This document shows, one piece after another, positions 1 through 6,386 of a stretch of 9,758 nucleotides of DNA. Numbering within the stretch: the stretch's first letter is position 1; every line of letters starts with the position of its first letter. A program made the translations under genes and the position numbers. The notes under the pieces are model-generated. The model was not told where the DNA came from, searched no databases, and saw only the letters and a program-made list of their open reading frames with translations. The stretch covers positions 1 through 9,758 of the forward strand of contig JABDJM010000503.1 of assembly GCA_013002475.1 (NCBI GenBank). The letters run 5' to 3'. Origin of the DNA: Saprospiraceae bacterium. GTDB taxonomy: Bacteria; Bacteroidota; Bacteroidia; Chitinophagales; Saprospiraceae.

Positions 1-38
1 GAAAAAATAAAAAGGGGTAAGGCCTTCGCCCTACCCTT
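1..38 (-). terminator. Intrinsic terminator of the SBP/OmpA operon
   Basis: Read on the minus strand, a GC-rich hairpin (positions 38 to 12; loop around 24-27, with one bulged G and one mismatch) is followed directly by a U-rich tract (13 to 2, five U, one A, six U). It begins only 8 bases after the stop codon of the OmpA-fusion gene. Stem plus U-tract in the correct polarity makes a canonical Rho-independent terminator for the minus-strand operon. Confidence 0.85.
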
Positions 39-45
39 AAAGTTC

Positions 46-1623
46 TTAGCTACTTACCAATTGTAATTCCGTTCGCCGATTTTTTGCGCGGCATGCTTCG
101 GATGCATTGGCTTCACATCCCTTGACAGGTTTGTCAGGACCATTCCCAACGATGATAAAGCGATTGGCCGGAAAACCGTAGGTACTTTTTAGATAGTCAG
201 CCACCGATTTGGCCCTTTGCATGGACAATCGTTTATTCATATCCTGTCCGCCTACATTATCTGTATTTCCTTCTACTCTGAGTCGGACAGCGCCATAGGA
301 TTTGACGACATCTGCGAATTGAAGATCGATCAGCGTTTTAGCATTTTCATCTAACCTAAACTGGCCGGTTGGAAAACTGATGCTGATCGGTTTTGAGGAC
401 AAGGCTGGTGCAACTTTATCCGCTTCAGTCGGCTGAGTATAAGTCTTTTGACCCTCAGCTGTATGCATGCTGCCAGTAAGGTTTGTCTTTGTTACTGCCT
501 GAGTGTAAGCCGTCCTTCTCCAATCAGGGCGATTGGCTGTAGCAAAGCCTAAACTTTCAAATCTGCGGCCCATGCTCGAGTACAACTCATCCCCGGTGAC
601 CCCCCTGTAGGAAGAATTAAGACCGAAGAAGTTTTGATTGTCACCATGGTTTGTGAAGCGAACATTATCTATTGCTAGTTCTGCAAAGTCTTGAGGAACT
701 CCAATCTCCTCAGCAAATATCTTAGCAGCCTTTTTGCGATTTCCAGCATTGCCATTTAACTCGGCAGCTCCCTTCATCCATCCTTCATAGAATTTACGGA
801 TGAGTTCAGCATTGCTGTCTACAAATTCCTTTTTTGCTACAAACACATCAGCAATAATATGGGAAGCTTCTTTCGTACTCTGCAAAACTTTCGCGCCTGG
901 AACATTAGACACACAATCCTGATCATCAGGACTCCACACCACAGCGGCATCGACTTCCTTGGCTTTAAAAGCCTGGGCGGCAGCAATATTATCAGGCATA
1001 TCCACTGGCTTTATATCAGAAAGCTTTAAGCCCGCGGCATCAAGGGATTTAATCAAAAATGTTTGGGAAGGTGTCGAAGGTGTAAAGGCAACCTTCTTTC
1101 CTCTCAGGTCATTCGCTGTATTGATTCCTCTGGCAACCACGATAGCATCGCCACCCCGTGACCAATCCACTTGCATTACGATTTGTGGGTCATAATCACC
1201 TAATCCCTCCATTTCAGTAGACAAGGCATCTGCAGTGGACCCAATAAGGTTAACAGCATCCGCCTTCCAGGCCTGCCGTGAGGCATTAAAGTCATCAATC
1301 AATTCAAACTTTACTTTGATACCATATTCCTTTTGATAACGAGATCTGGAGTTTGGCTTTAATCCTTCATTGAAATAGAACCCAGGTGCATATCCTCCCC
1401 AGGTAAATACCTGGACGATCAGATCAGCATTTGCTGATGAACCACTGTTAGCTGCCCCTGTTCTTTCTCCATCTGCACTTTCAGCTTCCATTTGCTCGGC
1501 AGTATCACGAAGCCGGTCACCCAGATCGGTTGATTGAAGCAAAAATCTTCCAAGGAAAAATATCCCTGCTACTATAGCCAGGGTGATAAGTAATTTAGAG
1601 AGGGGTGTTAATCTACGTGCCAT
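46..1623 (-). CDS. Inner-membrane-anchored substrate-binding domain / OmpA fusion protein
   Basis: A 525-residue protein. Residues 11-29 form one hydrophobic segment after a basic N-terminus, with no lipobox and no obvious AxA cleavage site, so it looks like an uncleaved inner-membrane anchor. Residues about 35-66 are a Ser/Ala/Gly/Glu-rich linker. Residues about 67-355 resemble a periplasmic ABC-transporter substrate-binding protein of the NMT1/SsuA/phosphate-binding type ('VFTWGGYAPG', 'DLRGKKVAFTPSTPS', 'KAKEVDAAVVWSPDD'). Residues 413-525 are an OmpA-like peptidoglycan-binding domain: 'EGNTDNVGG' at 451, 'NKRLSMQRA' at 463 and 'NRRTEL' at 515. D455 and R470 have the 15-residue spacing of the diaminopimelate-binding Asp/Arg pair in Acinetobacter OmpA. 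C503 and C511 could form a disulfide in the last loop. No transporter permease or ATPase is next to it, so a sensing role anchored to the cell wall is more likely than import (inference). It is the last gene of the minus-strand unit and is followed by the terminator at 1-38. Confidence 0.85.
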   Translation of the reverse strand: MARRLTPLSKLLITLAIVAGIFFLGRFLLQSTDLGDRLRDTAEQMEAESADGERTGAANSGSSANADLIVQVFTWGGYAPGFYFNEGLKPNSRSRYQKEYGIKVKFELIDDFNASRQAWKADAVNLIGSTADALSTEMEGLGDYDPQIVMQVDWSRGGDAIVVARGINTANDLRGKKVAFTPSTPSQTFLIKSLDAAGLKLSDIKPVDMPDNIAAAQAFKAKEVDAAVVWSPDDQDCVSNVPGAKVLQSTKEASHIIADVFVAKKEFVDSNAELIRKFYEGWMKGAAELNGNAGNRKKAAKIFAEEIGVPQDFAELAIDNVRFTNHGDNQNFFGLNSSYRGVTGDELYSSMGRRFESLGFATANRPDWRRTAYTQAVTKTNLTGSMHTAEGQKTYTQPTEADKVAPALSSKPISISFPTGQFRLDENAKTLIDLQFADVVKSYGAVRLRVEGNTDNVGGQDMNKRLSMQRAKSVADYLKSTYGFPANRFIIVGNGPDKPVKGCEANASEACRAKNRRTELQLVSS

Positions 1624-1672
1624 TTAGAGATTGTTGATTGTTGATTGCTGATTGTTGATTGTTGATTGTTGA

Positions 1673-1691
1673 CCTACCAAAGGTAGGCAGG
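1673..1691. repeat. 19-nt hairpin element inserted in the heptamer array
   Basis: CCTACCAAAGGTAGGCAGG contains a perfect 6-bp stem (CCTACC/GGTAGG) with an AAA loop and a CAGG tail. Removing exactly these 19 bases rejoins GA and TTGTT into an intact GATTGTT with the repeat phase kept, so it reads as a discrete insertion. It may be a copy of a small dispersed palindromic element, which this single window cannot show. Confidence 0.7.
1678..1685 (-). promoter_or_regulatory. Possible -7 element for the OmpA-fusion gene
   Basis: On the minus strand the hairpin element contains TACCTTTG, an exact match to the Bacteroidota -7 consensus TAnnTTTG. It lies 54 bases upstream of the ATG at 1623. The expected -33 position holds only a T-rich stretch (TTTT rather than TTTG), so the promoter is tentative and could be a by-product of the palindrome. 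Confidence 0.35.
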
Positions 1692-1720
1692 TTGTTGATT
1701 GGAAAATTCGTTTCCTACAA

Positions 1721-1891
1721 TTAGTCAAAAAATTCGTCGTATTGGTTTGTATGTGTTTCTACTCTAACTGGTCTAGCCACTGGGGCATCCAGGTCAAGTA
1801 CATCTTCATCATCATTTGCCATTAGTACCAAGTCGTCTTTCTCACTTCCAAGGATCAGAGATACTCCTTCTTTTTCCCATTTCAAGCATCC
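1721..1891 (-). other. Out-of-frame C-terminal extension of the upstream two-TM coiled-coil gene
   Basis: In the +1 frame relative to the gene ending at 1842, the sequence stays open from just after a TGA at 1894-1892 to TAA at 1723-1721, encoding 56 residues. The stretch reads like genuine protein: a hydrophobic/acidic segment (about 'GVSLILGSEKDDLVLMANDD') followed by a strongly acidic tail ending 'NQYDEFFD'. Removing one A from the A5 run (T5 on the plus strand, 1871-1875) would fuse it to the upstream protein and give about 337 residues. Acidic C-terminal tails are common in PspA/ESCRT-III-like proteins. An alternative is a separate 33-residue peptide starting at the ATG at 1822-1820. Confidence 0.6.
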
Positions 1892-2735
1892 TCAATCCTT
1901 CTTCCTCAAAGACTCCATTTTGAAGATCAACTGATTCCATGAAATTGCTGGACATTTCCATGAATCTTTCCATCTCGCCAACCTTGCCTGCCACGTCGTC
2001 AGCGACAGCTTCCATTGCCTGGTCAAACATGGCCCGCTTATCCGGATCGCCGGTAATGACGCTCATGGCAGATTTCATAGCGGAGTGCGAAGCACGGATT
2101 GCTTTGCGCTCAACTTCTTTTACTTCTACCTGGTCCTTAACATCTTCCATCAGGATCTCGGAATTCTCATACATCTTGGTCAGGACCCGATACAAGACTT
2201 CCATTTTCTTATAAAGATCCTCCAACTTCAGATTTGATTCTTTCAATCGACCGGCTTTCCGGGATTTAAGGATCATTACGTTCTTTTTGTTCTTACTCCT
2301 TGCCTCTGAAGCCATTGTGAGGTTTGACTCGATCTGCTTCTTATTATTGACAATGAGTTCTTTCAACTTATGCATCTGACCCCGAAGCTTTGAGATCTGC
2401 CGATTCATTTTCCGCAGGTTTTCCTTCAAGTCATCAACATAAGATTTCAGGATACCGATTGGGTCGATCTGAACAAACAAACCAGTGACCCATCTCATTA
2501 TGGATTTGTACCCATACCAAACCAGGTTCCGGACTTTTGGGTCAAGCACCATATAGATGATCGCAGCCAGGGCTATGAGGGTAACCACCACACCGAGCGT
2601 TGTTTCCAATGCTGCAAGTAATAATGGAAGCAAGGTTACGGCCAGGATTCCTCCACCAATCAGGACCCCTCCAAGAACGATCGCTCCTGTGACCCCTTCA
2701 GGTTTTTGCCAAAAAGATTTTGGTTTTGTACTCAT
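1842..2735 (-). CDS. Two-TM membrane protein with long coiled coil, probably 3'-frameshifted
   Basis: I do not recognise a named family. The 297-residue product has a short polar N-terminus, two adjacent hydrophobic helices (about residues 18-38 and 44-65) and then a mostly helical, charged region from about 90 to 285. This region contains a Lys/Arg-rich part near 'ARSKNKKNVMILKSRKAGR' and a more acidic C-terminal half. The pattern of a membrane anchor, basic helices and acidic helices resembles PspA/Vipp1/Snf7-type proteins in general architecture only. The last residues after 'RMLEMGK' (RRSISDPWK) are probably an artefact of a one-base insertion in an A5 run, because the +1 frame continues as a plausible acidic tail to 1721. 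It starts at ATG 2735, 27 bases after the stop of the upstream coiled-coil gene, so the two are very likely co-transcribed. No Shine-Dalgarno is visible. Confidence 0.8.
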   Translation of the reverse strand: MSTKPKSFWQKPEGVTGAIVLGGVLIGGGILAVTLLPLLLAALETTLGVVVTLIALAAIIYMVLDPKVRNLVWYGYKSIMRWVTGLFVQIDPIGILKSYVDDLKENLRKMNRQISKLRGQMHKLKELIVNNKKQIESNLTMASEARSKNKKNVMILKSRKAGRLKESNLKLEDLYKKMEVLYRVLTKMYENSEILMEDVKDQVEVKEVERKAIRASHSAMKSAMSVITGDPDKRAMFDQAMEAVADDVAGKVGEMERFMEMSSNFMESVDLQNGVFEEEGLRMLEMGKRRSISDPWK

Positions 2736-2762
2736 TCAGTGATTTCTATTTAATTAATTCTT

Positions 2763-3437
2763 TTACTTAAGGTATTGTTTCATTTTTTCGACGTCACCCT
2801 GGATTTGGGAGACGACAGTCTTATAACTGGCCATGAAGTCCGCCTGGGTTCCTAATACCTTTGAGGAGGATTGTTCAATTTCTGCCCTGAGTCCTTCCAT
2901 CTGCTGTTGATGTTGCTCAATGTCCTTAGACAGCTTCTTAATTTGATCAGCCTTGGTTCGGATCTTTTTGTCCAGATCCTCAAGCTTCGTTTGCTTTCCC
3001 TGTATTTGTTTGACCTTTTGGTTTTCTAGAGCCTGCCCGAATTTGACTTCCTCTTTGGATAATACATCCAAATAGTGCTTTGCCGTCTTGATCAGATTAT
3101 CCGGAGTAGCATTCAGCGTCTGGGCCATAGCAAAAGCTGACTTGAATCTGGTGGCATCATCCATATTCATTTTCTCCAGATTCCTTAAAGATTTCTTGAA
3201 TTCCAGGTAATCGAACCCATCCAAATTATTCTGGTCCAGGGCGGACATAAGGATGTTGAGAAATTTATCGGAAACCTTTCCAGAGGCTGAAGCAGAACTT
3301 TTTACAACTGGAGAGGGATTTTTAGTTCGTTTAGGAGCCGGTTTTATGGGTTCAGATACATCCCCATCCTGTCCGGACATTTTCTTTTTAAACTCCTCAT
3401 CGTCAACTACAAATAGTGACTTTAACTTTTTTAGCAT
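2763..3437 (-). CDS. Cytoplasmic coiled-coil protein of unknown function
   Basis: This 224-residue protein has no signal peptide or membrane segment, and I recognise no named family. Residues 1-25 are a short amphipathic stretch rich in Lys/Glu ('MLKKLKSLFVVDDEEFKKK'). Residues about 26-55 are a Pro/Ser/Lys-rich, likely disordered linker. Residues about 56-130 look like a compact helical domain ('DKFLNILMSALDQNNLDG', 'FKSAFAMAQTLNATPDNLI'). Residues about 130-222 form a long coiled coil, highly charged and Gln-rich. It is the first gene of the minus-strand unit with the two-TM coiled-coil protein and the SBP/OmpA fusion. The shared coiled-coil character suggests it may bind its downstream neighbour, perhaps as the cytosolic partner of the membrane protein (inference). 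Confidence 0.8.
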   Translation of the reverse strand: MLKKLKSLFVVDDEEFKKKMSGQDGDVSEPIKPAPKRTKNPSPVVKSSASASGKVSDKFLNILMSALDQNNLDGFDYLEFKKSLRNLEKMNMDDATRFKSAFAMAQTLNATPDNLIKTAKHYLDVLSKEEVKFGQALENQKVKQIQGKQTKLEDLDKKIRTKADQIKKLSKDIEQHQQQMEGLRAEIEQSSSKVLGTQADFMASYKTVVSQIQGDVEKMKQYLK

Positions 3438-3479
3438 GAATATTTTTCTTTTGCGGAATCAGCCCCTCGTAAAACCCTG

Positions 3480-3512
3480 CAAAATAAAAAAAAAAGAGGC
3501 CAAATCCCCAAA
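3480..3512 (-). promoter_or_regulatory. Candidate promoter of the coiled-coil/OmpA operon
   Basis: On the minus strand TATTTTG (3486-3480) is one base short of the Bacteroidota TAnnTTTG -7 motif. A TTTG (3512-3509) lies 22 bases upstream, within the spacing range reported for -33 elements. The spacer contains a run of ten T (3495-3486, partly shared with the -7 element). The predicted leader would be about 35-40 bases. The match is imperfect. Confidence 0.4.
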
Positions 3513-3559
3513 GTGAAACCCCACTGAAGGAAGGGATGGCTTAGCATGAGGTATATTCC

Positions 3560-3567
3560 TATTTTTG
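3560..3567 (+). promoter_or_regulatory. -7 promoter element of the arginine deiminase operon
   Basis: TATTTTTG fits the TAnnTTTG consensus exactly and ends 21 bases before the ATG at 3589, giving a predicted leader of roughly 15 bases. No convincing TTTG/TTG -33 element is visible at the usual distance. The match also argues that the in-frame TTG at 3565, which lies inside the motif, is not the start codon. Confidence 0.6.
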
Positions 3568-3588
3568 CCCCAAATTGATTTACTATTT

Positions 3589-4851
3589 ATGGAAAAAATC
3601 CATGTTTCAAATGAAATCGGATCCCTCCTTCGGGTTATCATCCATCGACCTGATAGCGGAATCTCCCGAATTTCTCCAAAAAGGGCTGAGGAACTTCTCT
3701 TTGATGATATCGTCCATTTACCCAGCATGCAGGCAGAACACGACATTTTCACTGCTGTGCTACGAAGTTTCGTTGGCGAAAAACATGTCTATGAAACAGG
3801 GAATTTGATCCTTGAAGCCCTGAATGCGGATAAGGAGAAAAAAGAGGTGACTATTGAATCTATCCTGGATTATGAAGAGCTCCCTCCGACCTGGAAAGAA
3901 AAACTAATCTCCCTTCCCAACGAACAATTAGCAAAACTCCTTATTACCGGGTACGATGAGGTAGAGGATTTCATCTATTTCGACCCCATCCCAAATTTCA
4001 TTTTTACCAGGGACATTGCTGTGACCATTAACGATCATGTGATAGTTACCAAGGCAGCAAAAATGGCCCGGGCCAGAGAAAACCTGCTAACCAGATTTAT
4101 TTTTTGGGCTCACCCACTTTTTCAGGATGCCCATCAAAAAGGCAGGGTGATCAACCTGAATAAAATTGAGGATTTCCCTCCTTCCAGAAAAGGAGAAACA
4201 GTTTCCATTGAAGGTGGAGATATGATGGTAATATCCAAGGACTATCTTCTTGTTGGATGCTCAGAAAGAACGAATCAGCATGCCATTGAGTCACTTAAAA
4301 GGGCTCTTTTTGAAAAAAATGTTATCGATAATATTGTACAGGTCAATATCCCGAGTGAGCGATCATTCATGCATATAGATACTTTGTTTACCATGATCAA
4401 CACGAATCATGTGGCCGCTTTCAAACCCATTATCATGGATGGACTGGGTTCAAATGTGATCGTACATAAAAAGGATGGCTCCAAACCAGAATACCCATCT
4501 GTAGAAGCATTTTTTAAAGAATGTATTCACCCAGATATGGAGTTTATCCCAGTGGGAAATGGTGAATCCCCTTACCAGGAAAGAGAACAATGGACGGATG
4601 GTTGCAACCTGGTAGCCCTAAAACCCGGGGTTGCATTAACCTACGACAGAAACCCAAAGACAGAAATTGCTTTTAGACGATTTGGCTATCAATTAATTCA
4701 TGCCGAAGAGTATCTAGGAAAAGTGCGGTCAGGGGAGATCAACCCTGCGGAACTTGAAAACACGATTATCAATCTCCCCTCAAATGAATTGTCACGGGCA
4801 AGAGGGGGATCTCATTGCATGACCTGCCCGGTGCAAAGAGCAGATATTTAG
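3589..4851 (+). CDS. Arginine deiminase family protein
   Basis: A 420-residue guanidine-modifying enzyme of the pentein fold, the usual size for arginine deiminase, which hydrolyses L-arginine to L-citrulline and ammonia in the cytoplasm. The active-site motifs are all present: 'FIFTRD' (D142), 'EGGD' (E208-D211), 'HIDT' (H262, D264) and 'GGSHCMTCP' near the C-terminus, with C410 as the nucleophile. The substrate-loop region 'EQWTDGCNLVALKPG' and 'YDRN' also fit the family. The start is ATG 3589; an in-frame TTG at 3565 lies inside the -7 promoter motif. No carbamate kinase, ornithine carbamoyltransferase or arginine/ornithine antiporter is adjacent, so this is not a classical fermentative arc operon. 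A role in arginine catabolism, nitrogen supply or ammonia production is inferred. Related guanidine substrates cannot be excluded, but the motif set favours arginine. Confidence 0.9.
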   Translation: MEKIHVSNEIGSLLRVIIHRPDSGISRISPKRAEELLFDDIVHLPSMQAEHDIFTAVLRSFVGEKHVYETGNLILEALNADKEKKEVTIESILDYEELPPTWKEKLISLPNEQLAKLLITGYDEVEDFIYFDPIPNFIFTRDIAVTINDHVIVTKAAKMARARENLLTRFIFWAHPLFQDAHQKGRVINLNKIEDFPPSRKGETVSIEGGDMMVISKDYLLVGCSERTNQHAIESLKRALFEKNVIDNIVQVNIPSERSFMHIDTLFTMINTNHVAAFKPIIMDGLGSNVIVHKKDGSKPEYPSVEAFFKECIHPDMEFIPVGNGESPYQEREQWTDGCNLVALKPGVALTYDRNPKTEIAFRRFGYQLIHAEEYLGKVRSGEINPAELENTIINLPSNELSRARGGSHCMTCPVQRADI

Positions 4852-5268
4852 ATGTACAGCCATAAGACAAAAAAAAGGGTCCGATATGGGGAGACCGACC
4901 AAATGGGATATCTCTATTATGGGCACTATGCCCAATACTATGAGATCGGCCGGGTAGAAATGTTACGGTCGCTGGGAATGACCTATAAAAGCATGGAAAA
5001 AGACCTCGGGATCCTGATGCCGGTAATGTCACTCCAACAGCGCTTTGTCCGTCCTGCCTATTATGATGATGAACTGACCATAGAAACCACCCTAAGGAAA
5101 CTCCCTGGAGAAACCATTACCTTTTATGTTGAGATATTTAACCCAGACAGTCAATTGGTAAATGCAGGTTCCGTTAAACTTTGCTTTGTGGAAGAAAAAT
5201 CTGAAAAAACGGTTAACTGTCCGGATCAATTACTTGAAAGACTAAAGCCCATTTTTGATGGCCATTAA
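4852..5268 (+). CDS. Acyl-CoA thioesterase, 4HBT hot-dog family (YbgC-like)
   Basis: A 138-residue single-domain hot-dog protein, the normal length for the YbgC/FadM-like 4-hydroxybenzoyl-CoA thioesterase branch. The N-terminal signature 'YGETDQMGYLYYGHY' carries the catalytic Asp (D16) and is followed by the long helix 'YYEIGRVEMLRSLG'. The middle contains the strand/turn 'QRFVRPAYYDDELTIET' typical of the fold. Such enzymes hydrolyse short- or medium-chain acyl-CoA or aryl-CoA thioesters in the cytoplasm; the substrate cannot be read from the sequence. The ATG directly follows the TAG stop of the deiminase gene with no spacer, so translation is probably coupled. No ribosome binding site is visible. 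Its 3' end overlaps the start of the YihY gene by 11 bases. Confidence 0.9.
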   Translation: MYSHKTKKRVRYGETDQMGYLYYGHYAQYYEIGRVEMLRSLGMTYKSMEKDLGILMPVMSLQQRFVRPAYYDDELTIETTLRKLPGETITFYVEIFNPDSQLVNAGSVKLCFVEEKSEKTVNCPDQLLERLKPIFDGH

Positions 5269-6232
5269 TAAGACAAAATGGACCAAAATGGTTTTGAGAC
5301 TTCCAATCATCAGAACGCTGATTGTTTGGCTTAAGAGGCATTCGGCACCTGGTTTTTTTAAAGTCCCCTTGTATGACATTATCGTTTTCTTGATTTACGA
5401 GATCAACGGAGGGGTGCTCATTATGCGAGCCAATGCCATTGCTTTTAGTTTCTTCTTATCACTATTTCCAGCCTTACTCTCCTTGCTTGCTATGTTCCCT
5501 TTGCTGGAAAAATATCTCCTTACCTATTTACCCACTGGCGAGGATTTTGAAAGTCTGCTAGCCAATTTTCAAAATCAATTCCAAGATGTAATTCCCTCAG
5601 GGTTTTTTGAAACCATCTCTGATGTGGCTCTGAATCCACGATTTGGCCTCTTATCCTTAGGTTTCTTGCTGGCTATTTTCTTTGCCAGTAGTGGTGTGGT
5701 CATGGTGATGGATAGTTTTGATAAATCCTACGACCAAACCTTTCGGCAAAGGAGTGCGATCACAAAAAGGATCATCGCCATAGGACTCACCTTCCTGTTT
5801 TTTGCTCTTGTGATTATATCCGTAATACTCGTTGTACTGGGAGAGTCAATATTATCATCCTTTTTCGCAAGCCGTGAACTTGGAGGCCTGGACACTTTTC
5901 TTCTAAATGGGGCAAGGTGGATAGTGGTTATAGGTCTGTACTATTTAATCATAACCTTAATCTATCGCTACGGAGCTTCAACCTATCAAAAATTTAAGAT
6001 GTTCTCTCCAGGCGCTTCGCTGGCGACCGTACTCTCACTGACCTCGTCGGTATTATTTTCATACTTCGTAGAGCAGTTTGACACCTATAACAAACTATAC
6101 GGATCTATTGGAACTATCATCGTGACCATGCTTTGGATCCAGATTAACGCCTTTGTCCTGCTGGTTGGATTCGAGTTAAATGCCGCTATTGCCGTAAACA
6201 GGGACTTAAAACAATCCAAGACCAGAAAGTAG
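5258..6232 (+). CDS. YihY/BrkB (UPF0761) family integral membrane protein
   Basis: A 324-residue polytopic inner-membrane protein with about six hydrophobic segments (near 60-82, 130-151, 172-196, 222-238, 253-271 and 284-306). The C-terminal signature 'FSPGASLATVLSLTSSVLFSY', then 'FDTYNKLYGSIGTII' and 'LLVGFELNAA', is diagnostic of the YihY/virulence factor BrkB family. The family was once confused with RNase BN. Its role is not firmly settled; lipid or envelope transport has been proposed for relatives. The preferred start is ATG 5258; TTG 5255 is one codon upstream. It overlaps the thioesterase gene by 11 bases, so the three genes form one operon. The short basic tail 'KQSKTRK' is expected on the cytoplasmic side. 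Confidence 0.9.
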   Translation: MAINKTKWTKMVLRLPIIRTLIVWLKRHSAPGFFKVPLYDIIVFLIYEINGGVLIMRANAIAFSFFLSLFPALLSLLAMFPLLEKYLLTYLPTGEDFESLLANFQNQFQDVIPSGFFETISDVALNPRFGLLSLGFLLAIFFASSGVVMVMDSFDKSYDQTFRQRSAITKRIIAIGLTFLFFALVIISVILVVLGESILSSFFASRELGGLDTFLLNGARWIVVIGLYYLIITLIYRYGASTYQKFKMFSPGASLATVLSLTSSVLFSYFVEQFDTYNKLYGSIGTIIVTMLWIQINAFVLLVGFELNAAIAVNRDLKQSKTRK

Positions 6233-6234
6233 AT

Positions 6235-6246
6235 TTCAGGCCTGAA
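6235..6246. repeat. Perfect 12-bp palindrome after the yihY-like gene
   Basis: TTCAGGCCTGAA is fully self-complementary and starts 3 bases after the stop codon at 6230-6232. An overlapping GGCCT-GA-AGGCC inverted repeat (6239-6250) gives an alternative small hairpin. No U-tract follows, so it is not an obvious intrinsic terminator. The rest of the 154-base spacer (6233-6386) holds an AT-rich palindrome TAAATATATTTA (6275-6286) and no gene, RNA or clear promoter. Confidence 0.5.
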
Positions 6247-6386
6247 GGCCCACCACCACTACAATTTAGGAAAATAAATATATTTACTCGATGGCCAAAA
6301 TCTGAAACCACGGCGAGTGATCTCCGTAATATCCTTTTACCTCTATTGCCTACTGCAAAATTGGTAAAACCTTCAACCCTCCTCTG

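Larger units (their letters stand above)
1629..1702. repeat. 7-bp tandem repeat GATTGTT (about 6 + 1 copies)
   Basis: Six uninterrupted heptamers run from 1629 to 1670: five are GATTGTT and the third (1643-1649) is GATTGCT. A seventh is split into GA (1671-1672) and TTGTT (1692-1696) by a 19-base insert, after which GATT continues the phase. The array lies in the spacer in front of the OmpA-fusion gene, starting 6 bases upstream of its ATG, so it would form most of that gene's 5' leader if transcription starts nearby. Heptamer arrays of this kind can change copy number by slippage. Confidence 0.9.

Noticed and set aside
1629..1702. CRISPR array
   Set aside because: The repeats are 7 bases long and directly tandem, with no spacers and no cas genes.
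1872..1880. Programmed -1 frameshift at a G-GGA-AAA heptamer on the minus strand
   Set aside because: The -1 frame meets a stop after a few codons; the plausible extension is in the +1 frame.
3565..3588. TTG start giving eight extra residues to the arginine deiminase
   Set aside because: The TTG is inside an exact TAnnTTTG promoter element, and the family similarity begins at the ATG at 3589.
5255..5257. TTG start for the YihY-like gene
   Set aside because: An ATG follows immediately at 5258; the extra codon adds nothing.
6233..6386. Possible RNA gene or small protein in the spacer before the TPR gene
   Set aside because: No tRNA-like fold, no credible start-stop pair and only short AT-rich palindromes were seen.
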